Source of the DNA: Chloroflexota bacterium
GTDB lineage: Bacteria; Chloroflexota; Anaerolineae; UBA4142
NCBI GenBank assembly: GCA_016865935.1
Contig: VGOB01000023.1
Span: forward strand, 1 to 36,320
Length of the DNA stretch: 36,320 nt
Direction: 5' to 3'
The notes under the pieces are model-generated. The model searched no databases. It was not told the origin of the DNA and worked only from the letters and a program-made list of their open reading frames with translations. Shown here one piece after another: positions 22,405 through 31,159 of this stretch (position 1 is the first letter of the stretch; the number at the start of each line of letters is the position of its first letter). A program made the position numbers and the translations under genes.

Positions 22405-23967
22405 ATGACGCCATCCCGCTGGCGGCGCGCGCGCCAAATCGTTCAAATCCTCAGCGCGATTTTTTTCTTCGCGCTCGCGTTTCTCACCTATCGCGGTTTT
22501 GAATCGCCGATTCCGCTGGACTTGTACTTGCGCGTCGATCCGCTCGTCGCGTTTGGCGCAATGCTCGCCGCGCGCGCGGTGATCGCGGCGCTGTTGCTCG
22601 CGCTCGCAGCCGTCGCGTTCGGCTTCATCTTCGGGCGCGCGTGGTGCGGCTGGCTCTGTCCGCTCGGCGCGCTCCTCGATTGGATTTCACCGCGCGCGTG
22701 GCGCACGGCGGAAGCGCACAAAACTTGGAAGCGCGTCAAGTACGTTTTGTTGTTCGTTATCTTTTTCGCCGCGCTCTTGGGCAATCTCTCGCTGATGATT
22801 CTCGATCCGATCACGCTGTTGAATCGCACGTTCAGCAGCGCGTTCGTGCCCGCGCTGAACATCGTCATCGTCAGCGTCGAGACCGCGCTCTATCCGGTTG
22901 CGCCGCCGTTGCATCCGCTCTTCGATCTGATCGAGCAGAATTGGCGCGGCACGCTTTTGCCCGCGCACCAAACCTTTTACCAACTCGGTTGGATGCTCGC
23001 GCTCGTCTTCGGCGGCGTCATCGCGCTGAACTGGATCGCGCCGCGTTTTTGGTGCCGCTATCTGTGTCCGCTCGGCGCGGTGTACGCGTTGCAAGCGAAA
23101 ATCTCCTGGCTGAAACCGCGCGCGGTGAAAGATTGCAGTCACTGCGCGGCGTGTATGCGCGTCTGCCCGACGAACGCGATCACGGTGACGCAGGACGGGT
23201 TCTCTGTCGATCCCGCCGAATGTGTTGTGTGTATGGATTGTCTTCCCGCGTGTCCGGAATCGGTCATCGCGTTTCAATTCGGCGGTCAGCGGTCAGCGGT
23301 CAGCGGTCAGCCATCAGCCATCAGCAGTCAGCGATCAGACGTTGATTTGACGCGACGGCACCTGATCGGTAGCGCGCTCGCCAGCGTTGGCGCGGTCGCG
23401 TTGTTTCGTTCTGCGCCGTCCGCCGCTCGCGATGATGCCTGGCTCGTTCGTCCGCCGGGGGCGCAGGATAATAATTTTCTAGCGAAATGTATTCGGTGCG
23501 CCGAGTGCAGCAAGATTTGTCCGACCGGCGTTTTGCAGCCCAGTTTGTTCGAAGCGGGAGTGGAAGGATTCTGGTCGCCGATTTTGTACACGCGGCTAGG
23601 GTACTGCGATTATTCGTGCAATGCGTGCGGACAAATTTGTCCCACCGGCGCGATTCCGCCGCTCACGTTGGAGCAGAAACGCCAGAGCATCATCGGCACG
23701 GCGTACATTGACGAGAATCGTTGCATCCCCTGGGCGAGTTATCGTCCCTGCGTCGTATGCGAAGAGATGTGTCCCATCCCAGACAAGGCGATCCGGCTCG
23801 ATGCCGTGGACGTGATCGCGCCCGACGGCAAAAAAGTGCAGGTGCAGCGCCCGCGCGTCATTCCCGATCTGTGTATCGGGTGCGGCATCTGCGAATACAA
23901 ATGCCCCTTGACCGGACCCGCGGCGATTCGCGTCTACACGCCGATGCCGTTGCCGCCGCTTGGGTAG
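22405..23967 (+). CDS. Membrane polyferredoxin: NapH-like half fused to NapG-like half
   Basis: 520 residues. The N-half is NapH-like: several membrane helices, two Cys motifs at membrane ends (WCGWLCPLG, WCRYLCPLG) and two [4Fe-4S] sites (CSHCAACMRVCP, CVVCMDCLPACP). Residues of about 293-313 are a GGTCAGC heptamer array. The C-half starts with a Tat-like segment (LTRRHLIGSALASVGAVALF) and holds four more cluster motifs (CIRCAECSKICP, CNACGQICP, CVVCEEMCP, CIGCGICEYKCP), as in NapG. NapG and NapH pass electrons from quinol to periplasmic reductases. Placed after two Tat-exported DUF362 proteins, it may feed electrons to them. ATG 22405 is preferred over TTG 22393; the ribosome site is weak. 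Confidence 0.87.
   Translation: MTPSRWRRARQIVQILSAIFFFALAFLTYRGFESPIPLDLYLRVDPLVAFGAMLAARAVIAALLLALAAVAFGFIFGRAWCGWLCPLGALLDWISPRAWRTAEAHKTWKRVKYVLLFVIFFAALLGNLSLMILDPITLLNRTFSSAFVPALNIVIVSVETALYPVAPPLHPLFDLIEQNWRGTLLPAHQTFYQLGWMLALVFGGVIALNWIAPRFWCRYLCPLGAVYALQAKISWLKPRAVKDCSHCAACMRVCPTNAITVTQDGFSVDPAECVVCMDCLPACPESVIAFQFGGQRSAVSGQPSAISSQRSDVDLTRRHLIGSALASVGAVALFRSAPSAARDDAWLVRPPGAQDNNFLAKCIRCAECSKICPTGVLQPSLFEAGVEGFWSPILYTRLGYCDYSCNACGQICPTGAIPPLTLEQKRQSIIGTAYIDENRCIPWASYRPCVVCEEMCPIPDKAIRLDAVDVIAPDGKKVQVQRPRVIPDLCIGCGICEYKCPLTGPAAIRVYTPMPLPPLG
23281..23342 (+). repeat. GGTCAGC heptamer array at the NapH/NapG junction
   Basis: About nine units: GGTCAGC repeated, then CATCAGC twice, AGTCAGC, GATCAGA. 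It encodes GGQRSAVSGQPSAISSQRSD between the membrane ferredoxin half and the Tat-like start of the second half. Confidence 0.9.
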
Positions 23968-23999
23968 GGGCGCGCTTGAATTGCGCTCTGACGAGTGAT

Positions 24000-24028
24000 T
24001 TGGTCACGCGTGCCAAGTCAAGTATAAT
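24000..24028 (+). promoter_or_regulatory. Sigma-70-type promoter for the sensor kinase
   Basis: TTGGTC (24000-24005) and a perfect TATAAT (24023-24028) are separated by exactly 17 bases. Transcription would begin near 24035, at the foot of a possible hairpin (TCGCCCG at about 24033 with CGGGCGA at about 24060) before the GTG start at 24091. Confidence 0.7.
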
Positions 24029-24090
24029 GCAGTCGCCCGCTCGGGTTGCGTTGTGAGCCGGGCGATTTGTTTGTGTTTGAGGCAAACCCA

Positions 24091-26049
24091 GTGAAGTTGC
24101 AAACGAAATTCAGTCTCGGCATCATCATCGTCTTTGCGATTCTTGCCGCCAGTATCGCGGCGGTCAGTTTTGTGTGGGTAGATCAGAACACGATCCGCCA
24201 GGCGCAAGATCGCGTGCAGTTGCACATCCAGGCAAGCTGGGAAATTTTCAACGGCAAGTCGGAGCGGATGCAAGCCGCGCTCGAAATTCTCGCCCAGGAT
24301 GATCAAGTCAACGCGTTTCTCCAAGACCCGCAGAACCAAGTCCTGGCGATCAACGCGCGCACGTATCTGGAATCGGTGCGTCAATTGCAAAATATGGACG
24401 TGCTGACTTTGATGAACGACGAAGGACGCGTCTTGTTGCGGACGCGCGCGCCGTACCATTCCGGCGAATTGGTGACGGACGATCCGGTCGTGCGGCGCGC
24501 GCTGGCGGCGCGCAAACCGGCAGAAGGCACGGTCATCTTGGCGCAGGATCGGTTGGAGCGCGGCGGCGAAGGATTGCTGGCGCAATGCTTGCAGAACGGC
24601 GGCGAACCGCGCGGGATGATGCAAAGCGTCGCCGTGCCGATCATTTGGAACGATCGCCTCATCGGCATTTTGCAGATGGGCAGTTTGGTCAACGGCGCCA
24701 GCGCCAAAGTCGATCGCATTCGCGATACCGTGTTCAAGAACGAGCAATACAACGGCAAGCCGCTCGGCACCGCGACGATTTTTATGGGCGACCTGCGCAC
24801 CTCGACGAACGCGCTCGATAGTCAGGGCAAGCGCGCGGTCGGCACGCGCGCCTCGCCCGAAGTCGTTCAACGCGTCTTGAACGAGGGCAAGCCCTGGACT
24901 GGGCGCGCGTGGGTCGTGGACACGTGGTACCTCGCGCAGTATGATCCGATTCGCGATCCGGACGGCGCAGTCGTCGGAATGTTGTACGTCGGCGAGCTGG
25001 AACAAAAATATCTCGATCTGCGGACGCAAGCGTTGGCGCTGTTCCTCGCGGTGATCGTCGCCGGGATGCTGCTCGCCTTCATCGTCTTTTGGCTGATCGT
25101 GGGCAGTATCGTCGGACCGATCCAGCGACTGGCATACGCCACCACGCGCCTCGCCGAAGGCGAACTGACGTATCGTGTGAATGGCGCGCCCACCGGCGCG
25201 TCCCGCGACGAAGTGCAAAATCTCGCGCACTCGTTCGACGAGATGGCGGAGCAATTGCAGAAACAGCGCGAGGAAATTAAAGCGGATCATCGCGCGCTGG
25301 AAAAATTGAACCAGGATTTGCAGACGACGAATCGCAATTATATGGAAATGCTCGGGTTCGTTTCGCACGAACTCAAAAATCCCTTGTCGTCGGCGATTAT
25401 GAACGTGCATACCGTCAAAGATGGTTACGTCGGCGCGTTGAACGAGACGCAAAAAGCCGCGCTCGAATCGGTCGCCAAATCGCTCCGCTATTTCCGCGAA
25501 ATGATCGCCAACTATCTCGATCTGTCGCGCTTGGAAAAAGGCGAACTGCGCGTCAATTCGACGCGCGTCGCGCTGCACAGCGATGTGATCGCGCCGATAG
25601 TCGAGGCGCTAGCGCGCAGTTTGCAAGACAAGCAAATGACGCTCGAAAACGAAACTCCGCCCGCGCTGGAACTGACCGCCGATCGCGATTTGCTCCGCAT
25701 CGTCTACGACAATTTGCTCTCCAACGCGATCAAATACGGCAAGGACGGCGGCAAAATCGCGCTGAGCGCGCGCGCAAACGGCGCCATCGTAACGCTGAGC
25801 GTTTGGAACGAGGGGAACGGCATTCCACCGGACAAAATGGAACTCTTGTTCAAGAAATTCAGCCGATTGACCGGCGCGGGGTATGCGGGCAAAAAGGGCA
25901 CGGGTTTAGGGCTGTACATCTGCCGAGAAATCGTGGAAAAACACGGCGGCAAAATCTGGGCGGAATCCCAAGTGGGCGCGTGGACGAAATTCGTGTTTGA
26001 GTTACCCAAGTCGGATGGTGGGCGTGTTGACAGTCCGTCAAAGTTGTGA
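24091..26049 (+). CDS. Sensor histidine kinase with extracellular cache-type domain
   Basis: About 652 residues: a membrane helix (LGIIIVFAILAASIAAVSFV), an extracellular domain of about 280 residues with cache-like features (LTLMNDEGRVLLRTRAPY, IGILQMGSLVNG, VGMLYVGELEQKY), a second helix (ALFLAVIVAGMLLAFIVFWLIVG), a HAMP domain, a HisKA domain with phospho-acceptor H426 in FVSHELKNPLSS, and a HATPase domain with DNLLSNAIKYG, NEGNGIP and GTGLGLYI. It senses an outside signal and phosphorylates a partner regulator, which is not adjacent. The start is taken as GTG 24091 with GAGG at 24079-24082; an earlier in-frame TTG at 24046 has no site. A roadblock protein gene follows. Confidence 0.92.
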   Translation: MKLQTKFSLGIIIVFAILAASIAAVSFVWVDQNTIRQAQDRVQLHIQASWEIFNGKSERMQAALEILAQDDQVNAFLQDPQNQVLAINARTYLESVRQLQNMDVLTLMNDEGRVLLRTRAPYHSGELVTDDPVVRRALAARKPAEGTVILAQDRLERGGEGLLAQCLQNGGEPRGMMQSVAVPIIWNDRLIGILQMGSLVNGASAKVDRIRDTVFKNEQYNGKPLGTATIFMGDLRTSTNALDSQGKRAVGTRASPEVVQRVLNEGKPWTGRAWVVDTWYLAQYDPIRDPDGAVVGMLYVGELEQKYLDLRTQALALFLAVIVAGMLLAFIVFWLIVGSIVGPIQRLAYATTRLAEGELTYRVNGAPTGASRDEVQNLAHSFDEMAEQLQKQREEIKADHRALEKLNQDLQTTNRNYMEMLGFVSHELKNPLSSAIMNVHTVKDGYVGALNETQKAALESVAKSLRYFREMIANYLDLSRLEKGELRVNSTRVALHSDVIAPIVEALARSLQDKQMTLENETPPALELTADRDLLRIVYDNLLSNAIKYGKDGGKIALSARANGAIVTLSVWNEGNGIPPDKMELLFKKFSRLTGAGYAGKKGTGLGLYICREIVEKHGGKIWAESQVGAWTKFVFELPKSDGGRVDSPSKL

Positions 26050-26055
26050 TAGCAT
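26027..26055 (+). promoter_or_regulatory. Candidate promoter for the roadblock gene
   Basis: TTGACA (26027-26032) and TAGCAT (26050-26055) are separated by 17 bases. The -35 is a perfect consensus. It lies in the last codons of the kinase gene and would let the roadblock gene be transcribed on its own. Confidence 0.5.
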
Positions 26056-26107
26056 AGCAACCGTAAACAGAGCGACCTGATGATTTGATCGTCAAAGGAG
26101 ACTCCCT

Positions 26108-26482
26108 ATGGATCAGAAATCCCGTTCGGAAAGACTTGTCACGCGCCTCCGCGATTTTCGCTCTTCGATTCCCGATGTCGAAGCGTCCGCCGTCGTCAGC
26201 GCGGACGGCTTGATCATCGCCTCCGATCTGCCGGCGGGCGTGGAAGAGGATCGCGTCTCCGCAATGTCCGCCGCGATGCTTTCGCTCGGCGACCGGATCG
26301 CGAGCGAGTTGCGGCGCGGCATTCTCGATCAAGTGTACATTCACGGCGAGAATGGCTATGTCGTCTTGATGGCAGCCGGCGAAGAAGCGGTCTTGACCGT
26401 GTTAGCGCGTCGCGAAGCCAAACTCGGTTTGATCTTGTACGATATGAAAAAAGCCGCCGCCGATATTTCCGCGATGGTTTAA
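26108..26482 (+). CDS. Roadblock/LC7 domain protein
   Basis: 124 residues. The fold is recognisable from IPDVEASAVVSADGLIIASDLP, then a helix DRVSAMSAAMLSLGDRIASEL, then YIHGENGYVVLMAAGEEAVLTVLA. Roadblock/LC7 proteins (such as MglB) regulate small Ras-like GTPases or pair with kinases. No MglA-like GTPase gene is adjacent, so the partner is unknown; the upstream kinase is one candidate. AAAGGAG at about 26095-26101 supports ATG 26108. A terminator follows within 40 bases. Confidence 0.9.
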   Translation: MDQKSRSERLVTRLRDFRSSIPDVEASAVVSADGLIIASDLPAGVEEDRVSAMSAAMLSLGDRIASELRRGILDQVYIHGENGYVVLMAAGEEAVLTVLARREAKLGLILYDMKKAAADISAMV

Positions 26483-26521
26483 CCCGGCAACGCGGCGGGC
26501 GACATTTCGATTTGCAATTCC

Positions 26522-26560
26522 AAAAACACGGAGCGCGTCACGCCCCGTGTTTTTGTTGTT
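26522..26560 (+). terminator. Intrinsic terminator after the roadblock gene
   Basis: A 10-bp stem (AAAAACACGG at 26522-26531, complement at 26545-26554) is followed by GTTGTT. The T-rich 3' arm and position just after the stop codon fit termination. Confidence 0.75.
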
Positions 26561-26574
26561 ACGACCGCCGCATG

Positions 26575-28352
<1,778 letters not shown>

Positions 28353-28357
<5 letters not shown>

Positions 28358-30296
28358 TATGAACGAACTTACCGCATTTCTCGAATCGAATTTGATCTTC
28401 ATTTATTTCGTTTACGGCTTGGCGCATTTCGTGATGGGCTTGGCGGTCGCGCTGGAGACCGGGCGCACCTCGCAACTGCAACTCTCGCGCGCGCTGCCGT
28501 TTCTTGCCGCGTTCGGCATCACGCACGGCATCAACGAGTGGGTCGAAATGTTTTCGCTGATCGCCGCGCAAATTCCAAGCGTCGCGCAAGAACCCGGCTG
28601 GGCGGAGATGCTCAAACTCGCGTGGAAGGCGCTTTCGTTTTTCTTCCTCTTTGCATTCGGCGCGCGCTTGTTGTTGCAACTCATCCCGGAACAAAAACGC
28701 TGGCTGCGGAGTTTGCCCGCGCTCGCGATTTTGATCTATCTCGCCGGAATGTTCGCGCTGTTTTTGCGCGCGCTGCCGGGTATGCTACCGGAAGGTCCCG
28801 CGGCGATGTGGACGAATTACGCGCTCGGCGTGCCGGCGTCGCTGATCACCGTGCTCGCGTTGCTCGCGCAGCGGCGCGCGTTTCTGCGCGAGAATCTGCC
28901 GCAGTTCGGGCGCGATTTCGTCGGCGCCGCGCTCGCGATCACTTGGTACTGTCTGCTCGATCAGATCATTGACGATTCCGCGCCCTTCTTCCCCGCGAAT
29001 ATTCTCAACGCCGACGCGTTTCTGCGCGCGTTCGGTCTGCCGGTCGAAATTTTTCGGACGCTGACGGTGACCGCGCTCGCGTTCTTCATCATCCGCACGA
29101 TGCGCGTGTTCGAGGTGGAATGCGCGCGCCGGCTCGACGTGGCGAATCACGCGCGCTTTGAGGCGCAAGAAGTCGCCAAGCGCGAATTGACCGTGATGTT
29201 CGAAACGTGCCGGCTGTTGGGCACTTCACTCGATATGAATCAACTGCTCGACGATTTCCTCAATCAAATCGTCGCGTGGCTCGATCCGGTGGTGGGCGCG
29301 GCGGTCTACCTATATCACCCGGCCGAGCGTAAATTGAAATTGCAAATGCGGCGCGTGCGTCCCGGTTTTGAACCCACGTTGCCTCAAGCCGAGTGTTCCA
29401 CCCACGCCGCCGAGCGCGCGTTTGAAACGTCCGAACTGGCGTACGAAAACGAGACCCATTCCGGCGTGTCGTTCGTTTCGGTCCCGTTGATTTCGCAAAG
29501 CAAGACGATTGGCGTCTTGTGTCTCGCGCATCGAACCGCGTTCTCGAATTACGCGGTGATTCACACGCTCGCGCGCCAACTCGGCATCGCGCTGGAAAAC
29601 GCGCAACTGTACGGCGAGGTGCAGGAGAAGGAACAATTGCGCGGGCAGTTGCTCAAACGCACGGTCGCGGCGCAAGAGGAAGAACGCAAACGGATCGCGC
29701 GCGAATTGCACGACGAGACCGGGCAGTTGCTCACCGCGCTCGGCGTCGGCTTGGGCGGCGTCGAGCAGACGATCGCGCAAGATCCGGAGCGCGCGCAGTA
29801 CCAAATCAGCGAACTGAAAAATATGACGATGGCGACGATTGATAGTTTGCGCCAATTCGTTTCCGATTTGCGCCCGACCGTGCTGGACGATCTGGGTTTG
29901 GTCGCCGCGCTGCGCTGGTTCGCGGAACAGTACGCCGAGCGCGCCAAGTTGCAGGTGGATTTCCAAGTCGTCGGCGCGAAACGCCGACTCGCCTCGCAAG
30001 TCGAAACGGTCTTGTTCCGGATCGCGCAAGAAGGGCTGAACAACATCGGGCGGCACGCGCTGGCGACGCGCGCGACGGTGCGCCTGGAATTCGCCGAAGC
30101 CAAAGTGTCGCTGGCGGTGGAAGATGACGGACGCGGGTTCGTCGTCGCGCAAGTGTTGGGCGCGCAACCGCAACGCCGCGCCTGGGGCTTGCTCGGCATC
30201 CAGGAACGAATCGAATTGGTCGGCGGAAAATTCACGATGGAATCGGAACCAGGGCGCGGCACGCGGTTGGTGGTGGAAATTCCAATTGAAGGATGA
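28353..30296 (+). CDS. NarX/LuxR-system-type sensor histidine kinase
   Basis: About 647 residues. The N-terminal third is a membrane sensor of about seven helices, opening MNELTAFLESNLIFIYFVYG. A GAF domain follows (about residues 280-430), then a HisKA_3 dimerisation domain with H453 in RELHDETGQLL and a HATPase_c domain (EGLNNIGRHA, VEDDGRGF, GLLGIQERIELVGG). It should phosphorylate the NarL-type regulator encoded next. ATG 28353 and ATG 28359 are both in or at the edge of a heptamer repeat, and no Shine-Dalgarno site is visible, so translation may be weak or unusual. The stop TGA lies in the first unit of the following repeat. Confidence 0.92.
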
Positions 30297-30397
30297 AGGC
30301 GGAAAGATGAAAGATGAAAGATGAAAGATGAAAGGCGAAAGGTGAAAAGGAAATTTTTCATCCTTCATCCTTCATCCTTCATCCTTCATCCTTTTTT
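30291..30397 (+). repeat. Long heptamer inverted repeat between kinase and regulator
   Basis: Left arm: GGATGAA, GGCGGAA, four AGATGAA, AGGCGAA, AGGTGAA. Right arm: five CATCCTT units, ending in a six-T run. The RNA could form a long imperfect hairpin followed by T residues, which may act as a partial terminator between the kinase and response regulator genes. Confidence 0.88.
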
Positions 30398-30412
30398 CTC
30401 GCGGAGGTTCTC

Positions 30413-31072
30413 GTGTCAAAAATACGTTTGCTGATGGTGGACGATCACGAAATCGTGCGCGCGGGTTTGCGGATGTTGTTGCAAACGCAACCCGATATCG
30501 AAATTGTCGCGGAGGCGGACAATGGGCGCGATGCGGTGGCGCGCGCGCGCGAACTGCAACCGGACATCGTGCTGATGGATATTTCGCTGCCGGATCTCGA
30601 CGGCTTTGAAGCGACGCAACAGATCAAGCGCGCGTTACCTAAGACGGCGGTGCTCGCGCTGACGATGCACGAAAGCGACGAGTACTTTTTCAAGATGCTC
30701 CAAGCCGGAGCGTCCGGCTATGTCCCCAAAAAAGCCGCGCCGACCGATCTCGTCACCGCGATTCGCACGGTGTACGAGGGCGGCGTCTTCCTGTACCCCG
30801 CGCTCGCCAAATCGCTCGTGCGCGATTATATAGGGCGCGCGACTGAAGGGAGCGAACGCGCCGCGCTCGACGGCTTGACCGAGCGCGAACAAGAAGTGCT
30901 GAAACTGATCGCGGACGGTTTGACGAATCAGGAAATCGCGGATAAATTGACGATCAGCGTCAAGACGGTCGAGCGGCATCGCGCGAACATTATGGGCAAA
31001 CTGAATTTGCACAGCCGCACCGAGTTGGTCAAGTACGCGATTCGCAAGGGGATGATTGACGTGGAAGGATGA
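30413..31072 (+). CDS. NarL/FixJ family response regulator
   Basis: 219 residues: a receiver domain with the acidic pocket (VDDHE near residue 8), phospho-acceptor D56 in VLMDISLPD, and KKAAP near residue 105; then a LuxR-type helix-turn-helix with LTEREQEVLKLIADGLTNQ and KTVERHRANIMGKL. It should bind DNA when phosphorylated by the kinase encoded just upstream. Start is GTG 30413 with GGAGG at 30403-30407. The stop (31070-31072) lies in the first unit of a GATGAAA-type heptamer array; the last residues (VEG) mirror the last residues of the kinase for the same reason. Confidence 0.94.
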   Translation: MSKIRLLMVDDHEIVRAGLRMLLQTQPDIEIVAEADNGRDAVARARELQPDIVLMDISLPDLDGFEATQQIKRALPKTAVLALTMHESDEYFFKMLQAGASGYVPKKAAPTDLVTAIRTVYEGGVFLYPALAKSLVRDYIGRATEGSERAALDGLTEREQEVLKLIADGLTNQEIADKLTISVKTVERHRANIMGKLNLHSRTELVKYAIRKGMIDVEG

Positions 31073-31103
31073 AAGATGAAAGATGAAAGATGAAGGATGA
31101 AAA
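31067..31103. repeat. Heptamer array (AGATGAA family)
   Basis: Units GGATGAA, three AGATGAA, GGATGAA, then AAAC. One arm only. It begins at the regulator stop codon. Confidence 0.85.
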
Positions 31104-31112
31104 ACTAGAGGG

Positions 31113-31140
31113 TTGTCCGTTTAATCCGATCTTGTCCGTT
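31113..31140 (+). promoter_or_regulatory. Direct repeat upstream of the TIR gene
   Basis: TTGTCCGTT occurs at 31113-31121 and 31132-31140, 19 bp apart, just before the GGGAG and ATG of the TIR gene. Paired sites two helical turns apart can be operator sites. No good -10/-35 pair is evident, so this is a weak call. Confidence 0.3.
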
Positions 31141-31159
31141 GTAATTTCCGGGAGCAGCA

